DNA of 64,000 nucleotides, from contig NZ_CP009962.1 in the NCBI RefSeq assembly GCF_000786695.1, forward strand, positions 3,472,001 through 3,536,000, in the 5' to 3' direction. The stretch comes from Collimonas arenae (GTDB taxonomy: Bacteria; Pseudomonadota; Gammaproteobacteria; Burkholderiales; Burkholderiaceae_D). The notes beneath the pieces were generated by a model that worked only from the letters and a program-made list of their open reading frames with translations, was not told the DNA's origin and searched no databases. Below are positions 55,321-64,000 of this stretch, piece after piece; position 1 is the first letter of the stretch, and every line of letters starts with the position of its first letter. The translations under genes and the position numbers were made by a program.

Positions 55321-55629
55321 TCAGCCTTTGAGGCTGTCCAGATCTTCCACATTGATGGTGTCCAGATTACGGAACAACGCCACCAGGATGGCCAAACCAA
55401 TTGCCGATTCTGCGGCCGCTACCGTGAGGATAAAGAAAACGAAAATCTGCCCTGCCGCATCGCCGAGGTAATACGAGAAGGCGATGAAATTCATGTTCAC
55501 CGCCAGCAGCATCAATTCGATTGCCATCAGCAATACGATGAGGTTCTTGCGGTTGAGGAAAATGCCGACGATCCCGATCGAGAACAGGATCGCACCAAGG
55601 ATCAGATAGTGAGCGAGCGAAAGTACCAT
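55321..55629 (-). CDS. nuoK: NADH-quinone oxidoreductase subunit K
   Basis: A 102-residue membrane protein with three helices and the conserved glutamates ([38 protein letters not shown]). A small but essential proton-path subunit of Complex I. 12 bases after nuoJ, 82 bases before nuoL. Confidence 0.95.
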   Translation of the reverse strand: MVLSLAHYLILGAILFSIGIVGIFLNRKNLIVLLMAIELMLLAVNMNFIAFSYYLGDAAGQIFVFFILTVAAAESAIGLAILVALFRNLDTINVEDLDSLKG

Positions 55630-55641
55630 GTTGCGTCCTTG

Positions 55642-56322
55642 TTATTTTTGTGGCGCCGCCGGTGCAGGCGGAGTTGCTGGTGGAGTGGCAGGCGCGGCAA
55701 CAGGTACTGCCGGCGCAATTGGATCGACCTTATCTTCCGACTTCATCTTGACGATGCGTACCCGGTCGGTGCTCTTGACCTTGACCGCAGCAGCCGGCGA
55801 GAAATACTTGCTGTCTTTACGACGGCGCAAGGTCAGTGCAACCGCTGCCACAATCGCCACCAGCAAGATCACGGCGGCAATTTCGAAGGCGAATACGTAC
55901 TCGGTATAGATCAGCTTGCCCAGCTCTTTGGTATTGCCGATGTTGGCCGAGATGGCTGGCACATCGGCATCGCTGCCCTGGAAACCGTGGAATATGACCC
56001 CGGCCATTTCCAGGACGATGATGGTGCCGACTGTGGCCCCAAGCGGAAAATAACCCCAGAATCCCTCACGCATTTTTTCGAGGTTAATATCCAGCATCAT
56101 CACCACAAACAAGAACAGCACCATCACCGCACCGACGTACACCAGCACCAGCACGATCGACAGGAACTCAGCCTTGAGCAGCATCCAGATACCGGCCGCC
56201 GAGAAGAACGACAACACCAGGAACAGCGCGGAATGCACTGGATTACGGGCGGTGATAACGCGCAGCGAGGCCAATACCAGCACCACGGAGAACGCGTAAA
56301 ACAAGAAGGTCTTAAATTCCAT
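55642..56322 (-). CDS. nuoJ: NADH-quinone oxidoreductase subunit J
   Basis: A 226-residue membrane subunit with five helices and FLVLSFFSAAGIWMLLKAEF. It ends in a long Pro/Ala-rich tail (VPVAAPATPPATPPAPAAPQ and one more Lys) that goes beyond the usual NuoJ length and is probably cytoplasmic. Works in the membrane arm of Complex I. Confidence 0.94.
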   Translation of the reverse strand: MEFKTFLFYAFSVVLVLASLRVITARNPVHSALFLVLSFFSAAGIWMLLKAEFLSIVLVLVYVGAVMVLFLFVVMMLDINLEKMREGFWGYFPLGATVGTIIVLEMAGVIFHGFQGSDADVPAISANIGNTKELGKLIYTEYVFAFEIAAVILLVAIVAAVALTLRRRKDSKYFSPAAAVKVKSTDRVRIVKMKSEDKVDPIAPAVPVAAPATPPATPPAPAAPQK

Positions 56323-56381
56323 AATGGCCCAAAAAGTCGGCTAAAGAAGCTTCACTAATCGCTACAAGCTAGCGTTAGTTG

Positions 56382-56441
56382 GTTGGAGGCCGGGTAATTC
56401 GCCACGCGATTTTCTGCTGGCGATGTAACCCGGTCCCGCAA
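56382..56441. repeat. Nuo intergenic hairpin repeat, copy C
   Basis: GTTGGAGGCCGGGTAATTC and CCCGGTCCCGCAA form inverted ends. Compared with copy B the arm bases differ, but pairing is kept (GGGT with ACCC instead of AGAGT with CTCT-type bases). Located between nuoI and nuoJ. Confidence 0.65.
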
Positions 56442-56493
56442 ATAATTCAATTTTTCACAACCACAGCACAATAAGAACGCGCTGTAAGACAGA

Positions 56494-56982
56494 TTAACGG
56501 TATGCAGCGTCCGCGGCGCGCGCCGCGGCGATTTCAGGTTCGTAACGATCACCCACCGCCAACAACATTTCCTTGGTGTAGTACAGATCGCCACGCTTTT
56601 CACCGTGATATTCCAGAATGTGGGTCTCGACGATCGAATCGACCGGGCAAGACTCTTCGCAGAAACCGCAGAAAATGCATTTGGTCAGATCGATATCGTA
56701 GCGCGTGGTACGGCGAGAGCCGTCTGCACGCTGTTCCGATTCAATCGTGATCGCCATTGCCGGGCAAACTGCCTCACACAGTTTGCAAGCGATGCAGCGC
56801 TCTTCTCCGTTCGGATAGCGGCGCAACGCGTGCAGACCGCGAAAACGCGGCGACTGCGGCGTCTTCTCTTCCGGGAACAGCACCGTAATCTTGCGTGCGA
56901 ACAGGTAGCGGCCGGTGAGGCGCAATCCCTTGATCAGCTCCAGCAGCATCAAACTGCCGAAAAAATCCTTGATGGCTTCCAT
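56494..56982 (-). CDS. nuoI: NADH-quinone oxidoreductase subunit I
   Basis: A 162-residue iron-sulfur subunit with two 4Fe-4S motifs ([16 protein letters not shown] and [16 protein letters not shown]), which carry N6a and N6b. Passes electrons towards quinone in the peripheral arm. Between nuoH (17-base gap) and nuoJ (171-base gap with a hairpin repeat). Confidence 0.96.
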   Translation of the reverse strand: MEAIKDFFGSLMLLELIKGLRLTGRYLFARKITVLFPEEKTPQSPRFRGLHALRRYPNGEERCIACKLCEAVCPAMAITIESEQRADGSRRTTRYDIDLTKCIFCGFCEESCPVDSIVETHILEYHGEKRGDLYYTKEMLLAVGDRYEPEIAAARAADAAYR

Positions 56983-56999
56983 TTACTCTATACCTTCCA

Positions 57000-58070
57000 T
57001 TACTTCCAGATATTCCATGGACTTTGAATCCAGGCTGCGACAATCACCAGATAGACGAGAATCAGGGGGATGAATACTTTCCAGCCCAGGCGCATGATCT
57101 GGTCATAGCGATAGCGCGGGAACGAGGCACGTACCCAGATAAACACAGACAACATGAAGAAGGTCTTCAAACCGAGCCAGATCCAGCCTGGTATCCAGTC
57201 CAGGAACGCAGCAGGCGAAGCCCAGCCGCCCATGAACAGCAGAGCTGTCAGGATCGACACCAGAATCATGTTGGCGTATTCAGCCAGGAAAAACATTGCG
57301 AACGACATGCCCGAGTATTCGATCATGTGACCGGCTACGATTTCCGATTCGCCTTCAACCACGTCAAACGGATGACGGTTGGTTTCGGCGATGCCGGAAA
57401 TGAAATAAATCAGGAACACAGGGAACAAGGACAGCCAGTTCCAGGACAGGAAGCCGACGCCGTGATCGTAGAAATAGCCCTTGCTCTGCGCCATCACGAT
57501 ATCAGTCAAGTTCAGGCTGCCCGATACCATCAGTACGATGACCAGGGCAAAGCCCATCGAAATTTCGTAGGACACCATCTGCGCCGAAGCGCGCATCGCA
57601 CCCAGGAAAGCGTACTTGGAGTTGGATGCCCAGCCGGCGATGATCACGCCGTAGACTTCCATCGAGGTAATCGCCATCACGAACAGCAGACCGGCGTTGA
57701 CGTTAGCCAGCACGGTCTCAGGACCGAAGGGCACCACAGCCCAGGCCGCCAAGGCTGGCATGATGGTCATGATCGGTGCGATGAAGAACAATACCCGGTT
57801 GGCGCGCGCCGGCACCGTGACTTCTTTCAGCAACAGCTTGACGGCGTCGGCGATCGGCTGCAGCAAGCCTGCGAAACCGACCCGGTTAGGACCGACGCGG
57901 ATATGCATCCAGCCAATCAGTTTGCGCTCCCAATAAGTCATGTAGGCTACGCACAGCAGCAACGGCACGACCACGACGATGATCTTGATCAGGTTCCAGA
58001 TCAGCGGCCAGATAACGCCGAACCAGCCGGCGCCGGTTGCATTGATGGTGGCGATGAAATGATCCATCAT
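57000..58070 (-). CDS. nuoH: NADH-quinone oxidoreductase subunit H
   Basis: A 356-residue membrane subunit at the quinone site, with [18 protein letters not shown] near the N-terminus, the [20 protein letters not shown] loop and [13 protein letters not shown]. Eight helices. Overlaps nuoG by 4 bases (ATGA), so they are translationally coupled. Confidence 0.96.
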   Translation of the reverse strand: MMDHFIATINATGAGWFGVIWPLIWNLIKIIVVVVPLLLCVAYMTYWERKLIGWMHIRVGPNRVGFAGLLQPIADAVKLLLKEVTVPARANRVLFFIAPIMTIMPALAAWAVVPFGPETVLANVNAGLLFVMAITSMEVYGVIIAGWASNSKYAFLGAMRASAQMVSYEISMGFALVIVLMVSGSLNLTDIVMAQSKGYFYDHGVGFLSWNWLSLFPVFLIYFISGIAETNRHPFDVVEGESEIVAGHMIEYSGMSFAMFFLAEYANMILVSILTALLFMGGWASPAAFLDWIPGWIWLGLKTFFMLSVFIWVRASFPRYRYDQIMRLGWKVFIPLILVYLVIVAAWIQSPWNIWK

Positions 58071-60409
58071 GCTTTCTCCACTACGATAGAACCGAACATC
58101 GCACCCAAGGCTGCGGTCGAGGCATGCGAAGCGGCTACCCGCACCACATTTTCCGGCAAGGAGGCATCAATCGCCGCCAGCAGCGAAGCTACGCCCTGCC
58201 CTTGTTTTACTGTCACGCGGTCTCCACCGGCAACACCCAGTTTTGCTGCCAGCGCTGCCGGCAACCACGCTTGCGGCGCTTGGCCGTCAACGGTTTCCTG
58301 CAGCGATGCGGCGCGGCGTACGACGGCGTCGCCAAAATAGATCGGCACATCGGCAATACGCTCGAGTGCGCCATTCGCAGTTTGTGCGCCAGCTTGCGGT
58401 TGCAGGTCGCAGGCATTGTTCAGGCGCGCCGCCAAGTTGGCTGCAGCGACTTCACCGGTACCCAGCACTTCGTCGCGAATCGCTTCCGAAGTGTCATAGT
58501 CAAAGCCTGCCAAGCCCAGCAAGTTACCCAACACGCGCAACACCTTCCAGGCCGGACGAGCGTCGCCCATAGGCCGAACGGTACCGTTGAAACTTTGAGC
58601 GCGGCCTTCACAGTTGACGAAAGTACCGGAAGTTTCCGTGAACGGCGCGATCGGCAACAAGACGTCTGCATAGTCGGCACCATGCTTGTAAGCCGACATT
58701 GCGACAACCATTTCAGCCTGCTTCAGCGCAGCGACAGCCACCTGCGGGTCGAAGCTGTCCAGTTCAGGCTCAGCATTCAACAAGACATAGGCTTTATGAG
58801 GTTGCGCGAAAATTTGTTGCGCATTACGACCCTTGCCAGCAGCTGGCAAGGCATTCGCCCAATAGCCGCCGACAGTGTTACCAGCCTCGGTCATATAGCC
58901 GAACTTGGCATCAGTCTGTTGTGCAATCCATTGCGCAACCGCATGCAGTTGCGAGGCTTGTGGATGCTGCGCTGCTGCATTACCCAGCATGACTGCTTTC
59001 GCATCGCCCGACAACAGGCTGGCGGCAGTTTGCTTGGCTTCGGCTGAAGGCTCGACATTGTCGAACCCGGCAGGAACAGCAACACTCTTGGCTTGCGCCA
59101 CAGCGACTGCGACCTGGCTCAACGCCGACAACCAAGCCGACGGCGCCGCGATAATCTTGTTAGCGACCGGCATCAGCAGGTCGTCGTCGGTTGCGTGCAG
59201 GATACTCAGCTTGGCGCCGCGCTTGACGCTCAGGCGCAAGCGCGCCGACAGCAAAGGATGATCCTTGCGCAGGAACGAACCGATCATGAAAACGCGATTC
59301 AATTGCGCGAATTCGTTGATCGACATGCCCAGCCATGGCGTGACCTTGCCGTCGAGGGCGAAGTCGGATTGGCGCAGACGGAAATCGATATTTTCCGAAC
59401 CCATGCCACGTACTACTTTTTGCAGCAGCGACAATTCTTCCAGGGTCGAATATGGCGTGCCGACAGCAGCAATCGCATCGGCGCCGTGCTCGTGGCGAAT
59501 GTTACGCAGACCGTGCGCGACATATTCCAGCGCAGTTTGCCATTCGACTTCTTGCCACTTGCCGTCTTGCTTCAGCATCGGCTTGGTCAGACGCTCGGCG
59601 CTGTTCAAGCCTTCATAGGCGAAACGGTCCTTGTCCGATATCCAGCATTCATTGACGTCGTTGTTTTCCAGCGGCAGTACGCGCATCACCTTGCCGGACT
59701 TGACCTGCACCACCAGATTGGCGCCCAGGCCATCATGCGGGCTGACCGATTTGCGACGCGACAATTCCCAGGTACGGGCGCTGTAACGGAAAGGCTTGGA
59801 AGTCAATGCACCGACCGGACACAGATCGATCATGTTGCCGGACAATTCCGAGTTGACGGTCTTGCCGACAAAGGTAGTAATCTCGGAATGCTCGCCGCGG
59901 CCAACCATGCCGAACTCCATCACGCCGGCGATTTCCTGGCCGAAACGGACGCAGCGCGTGCATTGGATGCAACGGCTCATTTCCTGCATGGAGATCAGCG
60001 GACCGGCGTCTTTCGGCGCCACGACACGCTTCTCTTCTTCGTAGCGGGAAGACGATTTGCCGTAGCCGACCGCCAGATCCTGCAACTGGCATTCGCCGCC
60101 CTGATCGCAGATCGGGCAATCCAGCGGATGATTGATCAGCAGGAATTCCATCACGCTCTTCTGCGCGGTCGTCGCCTTGTCGCTGGCGGTGCGCACGATC
60201 ATGCCGGCGGTCACCGGCGTGGCGCAGGCTGGCAGGGCCTTAGGGGCTTTTTCCACCTCGACCAGGCACATGCGGCAGTTAGCCGCGATGGAGAGTTTTT
60301 TGTGATAGCAAAAATGGGGAATGTAAGTACCAATCTTGTTGGCAGCATCCATTACCATGCTGCCCTCTTGGACTTCCACTTTCTTGCCGTCTATTTCGAT
60401 TTCAACCAT
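58067..60409 (-). CDS. nuoG: NADH-quinone oxidoreductase subunit G
   Basis: A 780-residue subunit with an N-terminal 2Fe-2S ([15 protein letters not shown]) and 4Fe-4S cluster ligands ([28 protein letters not shown]), then a molybdopterin-oxidoreductase-type body without cofactor residues. Carries electrons from NuoEF towards NuoI. Separated from nuoF by 211 bases holding a hairpin repeat; followed by nuoH with overlap. Confidence 0.96.
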   Translation of the reverse strand: MVEIEIDGKKVEVQEGSMVMDAANKIGTYIPHFCYHKKLSIAANCRMCLVEVEKAPKALPACATPVTAGMIVRTASDKATTAQKSVMEFLLINHPLDCPICDQGGECQLQDLAVGYGKSSSRYEEEKRVVAPKDAGPLISMQEMSRCIQCTRCVRFGQEIAGVMEFGMVGRGEHSEITTFVGKTVNSELSGNMIDLCPVGALTSKPFRYSARTWELSRRKSVSPHDGLGANLVVQVKSGKVMRVLPLENNDVNECWISDKDRFAYEGLNSAERLTKPMLKQDGKWQEVEWQTALEYVAHGLRNIRHEHGADAIAAVGTPYSTLEELSLLQKVVRGMGSENIDFRLRQSDFALDGKVTPWLGMSINEFAQLNRVFMIGSFLRKDHPLLSARLRLSVKRGAKLSILHATDDDLLMPVANKIIAAPSAWLSALSQVAVAVAQAKSVAVPAGFDNVEPSAEAKQTAASLLSGDAKAVMLGNAAAQHPQASQLHAVAQWIAQQTDAKFGYMTEAGNTVGGYWANALPAAGKGRNAQQIFAQPHKAYVLLNAEPELDSFDPQVAVAALKQAEMVVAMSAYKHGADYADVLLPIAPFTETSGTFVNCEGRAQSFNGTVRPMGDARPAWKVLRVLGNLLGLAGFDYDTSEAIRDEVLGTGEVAAANLAARLNNACDLQPQAGAQTANGALERIADVPIYFGDAVVRRAASLQETVDGQAPQAWLPAALAAKLGVAGGDRVTVKQGQGVASLLAAIDASLPENVVRVAASHASTAALGAMFGSIVVEKA

Positions 60410-60550
60410 GGCTTTTGCTTTTCTTGCCTAAGTGTTCTTGCTTAGAGTATTTGCTGATGCCGTCATCGACCATCATTCATGATCATTTGAAAACAGAGCA
60501 ATTCGTCGCGCTACTGCTGTTCTTTGCAACTCAACCGTTTTATCTGATTA

Positions 60551-60620
60551 GTTGAGGACAGAGTAATTAGCCACGCTACGGTGGCTCTTAAAGCCAACGC
60601 AGGCCGCCTCTGTCCCGCAA
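60551..60620. repeat. Nuo intergenic hairpin repeat, copy B
   Basis: Ends GTTGAGGACAGAGT and CCTCTGTCCCGCAA are inverted copies, with an inner GCCACGC...GTGGC word. It starts right at the nuoF stop (60621). Same family as copies A and C. Confidence 0.75.
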
Positions 60621-61916
60621 TTATTGATAACTTGGCACCAAGCAATGCTTATGCTCGATGTGATATTCAAATTCTTCGCGATAATTCTTGAGGAAACCAC
60701 GCACCGGCATCGCTGCCGCATCACCGAGCGCACAGATGGTGCGCCCCATGATGTTGCCGGCAACCGTATCCAGCAGGTCCATGTCCTCCGGACGGCCATG
60801 GCCGGTTTCGATGCGGTGAACCAGGCGGTACAGCCAGCCCGTGCCTTCGCGGCATGGCGTGCACTGGCCGCACGACTCTTCAAAATAGAAGTACGACAGG
60901 CGCAACAGCGATTTGACCATGCAGCGCGTTTCGTCCATCACGATCACGGCGCCTGAACCGAGCATCGAGCCGGCCTTGGCGATCGAATCGTAATCGAGAT
61001 CGGTATCCATCATGACGTCGCCCTTGATCACCGGAGCGGATGAACCGCCAGGGATCACTGCCTTGATCTTCTTGCCGCCGCGCATGCCACCGGCCAGTTC
61101 CATCAGCGTCGAAAACGGAGTGCCCAGCGGCACTTCGTAATTACCCGGCTTTTCAACGTCGCCGGAAATCGAGAAAATCTTGGTGCCGCCGTTATTCGGT
61201 TTGCCCAGCGCCGCATAGGCTTCGCCGCCCATGTTCAGCAGGAACGGCACCGCAGCGAAAGTCTCGGTATTGTTGATCGTGGTCGGTTTGCCGTACAAGC
61301 CAAAGCTGGCAGGGAAAGGCGGCTTGAAGCGCGGCTGTCCCTTCTTGCCTTCGAGCGATTCCAGCAAGGCGGTTTCTTCGCCACAGATGTAAGCGCCGTA
61401 GCCGTGGAACGCGTGCAACTGGAAATTGAATTCGCTGCCGAAAATCTTGTCGCCCAGGGCACCTGCGGCCCGAGCTTCTTCCAGCGCCTCTTCAAAGCGC
61501 TCATAGCCGGACCAGATTTCGCCGTGAATATAGTTGTAGCCGACCGTGATGCCCATGGCGTAAGCGCCGATGGCCATGCCTTCGATCAGCGAATGCGGAT
61601 TGTAGCGAATGATGTCGCGGTCTTTGAATGTGCCCGGCTCGCCTTCGTCGGTATTGCAGACCAAGTACTTCTGGCCCGGGAACTGGCGTGGCATGAAGCT
61701 CCACTTCAGGCCGGTCGGGAAACCCGCGCCGCCACGGCCGCGCAGCGAACCGGCTTTCAGTTCTGCGATGACTTGTTCCGGCGTGATTTTTTCAGACAGG
61801 ATACGCTTGAGGGCGGTATAGCCGCCACGCTTGACGTAATCGGCGAAGTGCCAGTTGTTGCCGTCCAGATTAGCCAGGATCAGCGGATTGATATGACGAT
61901 TGTGCAAGCTGGTCAT
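60621..61916 (-). CDS. nuoF: NADH-quinone oxidoreductase subunit F
   Basis: A 431-residue subunit that binds NADH and FMN ([34 protein letters not shown]) and a 4Fe-4S cluster ([11 protein letters not shown]). First electron acceptor of Complex I. Overlaps nuoE by 4 bases. Confidence 0.96.
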   Translation of the reverse strand: MTSLHNRHINPLILANLDGNNWHFADYVKRGGYTALKRILSEKITPEQVIAELKAGSLRGRGGAGFPTGLKWSFMPRQFPGQKYLVCNTDEGEPGTFKDRDIIRYNPHSLIEGMAIGAYAMGITVGYNYIHGEIWSGYERFEEALEEARAAGALGDKIFGSEFNFQLHAFHGYGAYICGEETALLESLEGKKGQPRFKPPFPASFGLYGKPTTINNTETFAAVPFLLNMGGEAYAALGKPNNGGTKIFSISGDVEKPGNYEVPLGTPFSTLMELAGGMRGGKKIKAVIPGGSSAPVIKGDVMMDTDLDYDSIAKAGSMLGSGAVIVMDETRCMVKSLLRLSYFYFEESCGQCTPCREGTGWLYRLVHRIETGHGRPEDMDLLDTVAGNIMGRTICALGDAAAMPVRGFLKNYREEFEYHIEHKHCLVPSYQ

Positions 61917-62392
61917 TTCTTGAGTTCCTCTAGCAAGCCGTCAATCTTTTCGTTCGACATCCAGCTACACATGCGTTTGTTATTCACCAGCAGCACCGGC
62001 GCATCGCCGCAAGCGCCCATGCATTCGCCTTCAACGAGCGTAAACTGGCCATCGGCCGTGGTCTCGCGGAAACCGATGCCGAGCTTGTGCTTCAAATGCT
62101 CCGCAGCCCGCTCGCCGCCGGACAGCTGGCAAGGCAGGTTGGTGCAGATGCTGATCTTGTGCTTGCCGACCGGCTTGGTGTTGTACATATTGTAAAAGGT
62201 CGCGACTTCCTGCACCGCGATCGCCGGCATGTCCAGATAGTCTGCGACATCCTGCATGGTTTCCGGCGCCAGCCAGCCCTTTTCGTCTTGCGCAATCGCC
62301 AGTGCGGCCATCACCGCCGACTGTTTCTGGTCGGCGGGGAATTTCGCTACTTCGCGATCGATCTTTTTGTATGTATCTTGACTTAACAACAT
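61913..62392 (-). CDS. nuoE: NADH-quinone oxidoreductase subunit E
   Basis: A 159-residue 2Fe-2S subunit (thioredoxin-like fold) with cysteines in CTNLPC and [11 protein letters not shown]. Works with NuoF in the NADH-dehydrogenase module. Between nuoD (77-base gap) and nuoF (4-base overlap). Confidence 0.96.
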   Translation of the reverse strand: MLLSQDTYKKIDREVAKFPADQKQSAVMAALAIAQDEKGWLAPETMQDVADYLDMPAIAVQEVATFYNMYNTKPVGKHKISICTNLPCQLSGGERAAEHLKHKLGIGFRETTADGQFTLVEGECMGACGDAPVLLVNNKRMCSWMSNEKIDGLLEELKK

Positions 62393-62469
62393 GTGTTGGC
62401 CATTCGTGCGCGATGCTTTGCGCGATAGTTAATTGGTAACAGCAGACTTAGCAGGCTTACTTGATGCAC

Positions 62470-63723
62470 TTAACGGTCGATTTCACCGAAAACGATATCT
62501 TGCGTACCGATGATGGTAACGGCATCGGCGATCATGTGGCCCTTGGCCATTTCGTTCAAACCTTGCAGATGCGGGAAGCCAGGTGCGCGGATCTTCAAAC
62601 GGTACGGCTTGTTGGCGCCATCCGAGACGATGTACACGCCGAATTCGCCCTTCGGATGCTCCACCGCGGCATACGCTTCGCCCGGCGGCACATGGAAACC
62701 TTCGGTGAAGAGCTTGAAGTGGTGAATCAGCTCTTCCATGTTGGATTTCATGTCGACCCGCGACGATGGCGCAACCTTGTGGTTGGTGGTCATCACCGGA
62801 CCGTTGTTGTTGCGCAGCCATTCTACGCATTGCTTGATGATCCGGTTGGACTGGCGCATTTCTTCCACGCGCACCAGATAACGGTCATAGCAATCGCCGT
62901 TCTTGCCGACCGGGATGTCGAAGTCGAGCAAGTCGTACACTTCGTACGGCTGCTTCTTGCGCAAATCCCACTCGACGCCGGAACCACGCAACATGGCGCC
63001 GGTAAAGCCCATCGCCTTGGCGCGCTCCGGCGAGACCACGCCGATGCCGACCAGGCGCTGTTTCCAGATACGGTTGTCAGTCAGCAGGGTTTCGTATTCA
63101 TCCACGTATTTCGGGAAGCGCACGGTGAAGTCTTCGATGAAGTCCAGCAGGGAGCCCTGACGGTTTTCATTGAGGGCGCTGATCGCCTTGGCGTTACGCA
63201 CCAGCGATGCCTTGTGTTGCGGCATTGTGTCCGGCAGGTCGCGATAAACGCCGCCCGGACGATAGTAAGCCGCATGCATACGCGCGCCGGAAACGGCTTC
63301 GTAGCAATCCATCAGATCTTCACGTTCGCGGAATGCATACAGCAAGACCGCCATCGCGCCGACGTCCAGCGCATGCGCACCAATCCACATCAAATGGTTC
63401 AGCAGGCGCGTGATTTCGTCGAACATGACGCGGATGTACTGGGCGCGCAACGGCACTTCCAGGCCAAGCAGGCGCTCAATCGCCATCACATAGCCGTGTT
63501 CATTACACATCATCGACACATAGTCGAGACGGTCCATGTACGGTACGGATTGCAGATAGGTTTTTTGTTCCGCCAACTTCTCGGTGCCGCGATGCAGCAG
63601 GCCGATATGTGGGTCGGCGCGCTGGATGACTTCGCCGTCCAGCTCCAGCACCAGGCGCAAAACGCCGTGCGCGGCCGGATGCTGCGGGCCGAAGTTCAGC
63701 GTGTAGTTCTTAATCTCTGCCAT
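62470..63723 (-). CDS. nuoD: NADH-quinone oxidoreductase subunit D
   Basis: A 417-residue 49-kDa-type subunit with [29 protein letters not shown] and [14 protein letters not shown], which form the quinone-binding pocket. Overlaps the nuoC stop (TAATG), so the two are coupled. Complete. Confidence 0.96.
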   Translation of the reverse strand: MAEIKNYTLNFGPQHPAAHGVLRLVLELDGEVIQRADPHIGLLHRGTEKLAEQKTYLQSVPYMDRLDYVSMMCNEHGYVMAIERLLGLEVPLRAQYIRVMFDEITRLLNHLMWIGAHALDVGAMAVLLYAFREREDLMDCYEAVSGARMHAAYYRPGGVYRDLPDTMPQHKASLVRNAKAISALNENRQGSLLDFIEDFTVRFPKYVDEYETLLTDNRIWKQRLVGIGVVSPERAKAMGFTGAMLRGSGVEWDLRKKQPYEVYDLLDFDIPVGKNGDCYDRYLVRVEEMRQSNRIIKQCVEWLRNNNGPVMTTNHKVAPSSRVDMKSNMEELIHHFKLFTEGFHVPPGEAYAAVEHPKGEFGVYIVSDGANKPYRLKIRAPGFPHLQGLNEMAKGHMIADAVTIIGTQDIVFGEIDR

Positions 63724-64000
63724 TATTTGATCCCGTAATGTTCTTCACGAATCACCCGCGGCGTGATTTCGCGCGGATCGATCGTTACGGGTTGATAAAT
63801 TACGCGCTTCTGCTCGGCGTCGTAGCGCATCTCGACATAACCCGAAACCGGGAAGTCCTTGCGGAACGGATGGCCGATAAAGCCATAGTCGGTCAGGATG
63901 CGGCGCAAGTCGTTGTGGCCTTCGAACAGGATGCCGAAGAAGTCGAATGCTTCGCGCTCGTACCAGTTGGCCGATGCCCAGATATCAGTCAGCGAGGCCA
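63723..64000 (-). CDS. nuoC: NADH-quinone oxidoreductase subunit C, 3' part (runs past window end)
   Basis: The visible end has [17 protein letters not shown], then [22 protein letters not shown], the conserved 30-kDa subunit signature, and a tail with REEHYGIK. The gene starts beyond base 64000. Joins NuoD in the quinone module; its stop overlaps the nuoD start. Confidence 0.95.
   Translation of the reverse strand, partial: ASLTDIWASANWYEREAFDFFGILFEGHNDLRRILTDYGFIGHPFRKDFPVSGYVEMRYDAEQKRVIYQPVTIDPREITPRVIREEHYGIK

Noticed and set aside
54919..56358. 479-codon plus-strand frame opposite nuoJ-nuoL
   Set aside because: Antisense shadow of three conserved nuo genes; composition is that of reverse-complemented hydrophobic codons.
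57024..63738. Large plus-strand frames opposite nuoD, nuoF, nuoG and nuoH
   Set aside because: All mirror conserved minus-strand genes; none has independent support.
1..64000. CRISPR array, rRNA operon, complete insertion sequence
   Set aside because: No regularly spaced direct repeats of CRISPR type, no rRNA sequence, and no full transposase gene were seen.

Overview
The window looks like a chromosomal segment from a betaproteobacterium of the order Burkholderiales, most likely Oxalobacteraceae (Collimonas/Herbaspirillum/Janthinobacterium type). The reasons are a 14-gene-type nuo operon whose nuoN is followed by a DUF2818 gene, a RelA-type (EFDD) alarmone synthetase, the style of the ETF-ubiquinone oxidoreductase and CoA-transferase genes, and many c-di-GMP and hybrid-kinase proteins. 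The genus is an inference; no rRNA is present.

Left part (1-32 kb) is accessory and signalling-rich. After a PAP2-phosphatase tail and an OprB-type porin there is a plus-strand sensory operon: a periplasmic binding protein, a TorS-like hybrid kinase (HK-REC-REC-HPt) and a REC-PAS-GGDEF-EAL-REC response regulator. Facing it tail to tail is a seven-gene minus-strand run (23.3 to 11.2 kb). It starts with a ThDP-dependent acetolactate-synthase-like enzyme, a short-chain dehydrogenase and two citrate-synthase-fold proteins that appear to lack most catalytic residues. It continues with a TonB-dependent receptor, a PF04392-type binding protein and a 1495-residue kinase that fuses the same relay modules to GGDEF-EAL. 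I read this as a possible small-molecule synthesis, uptake and sensing unit that outputs to c-di-GMP. Further right are two membrane diguanylate cyclases, a GspE/PilB-type ATPase with four exact-period MshEN-like repeats, and an orphan GspD secretin: five GGDEF proteins and a potential c-di-GMP effector within about 27 kb.

Middle part (35-39.8 kb) is a decayed prophage island beside tRNA-Val(CAC). It holds a frameshifted terminase small subunit, a RusA gene with a deletion over its catalytic motif, an integrase C-terminal fragment, a TolC-family fragment, a phage-type HTH protein, and one intact-looking ricin-B-type lectin gene with its own hairpin terminator.

Right part (39.8-64 kb) is core metabolism. 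It contains relA with a RidA gene and an alpha/beta hydrolase, a 3-oxoacid CoA-transferase pair with a divergent PAS-LuxR regulator, a thioesterase, ETF-QO, a metallophosphoesterase, a Nudix hydrolase, and the nuo operon from nuoC (cut by the window end) to nuoN plus DUF2818. Three related hairpin repeats sit in nuo intergenic gaps. Two small inverted-repeat elements (31.2 kb, with target duplication, and 46.2 kb) are probably MITE-like.
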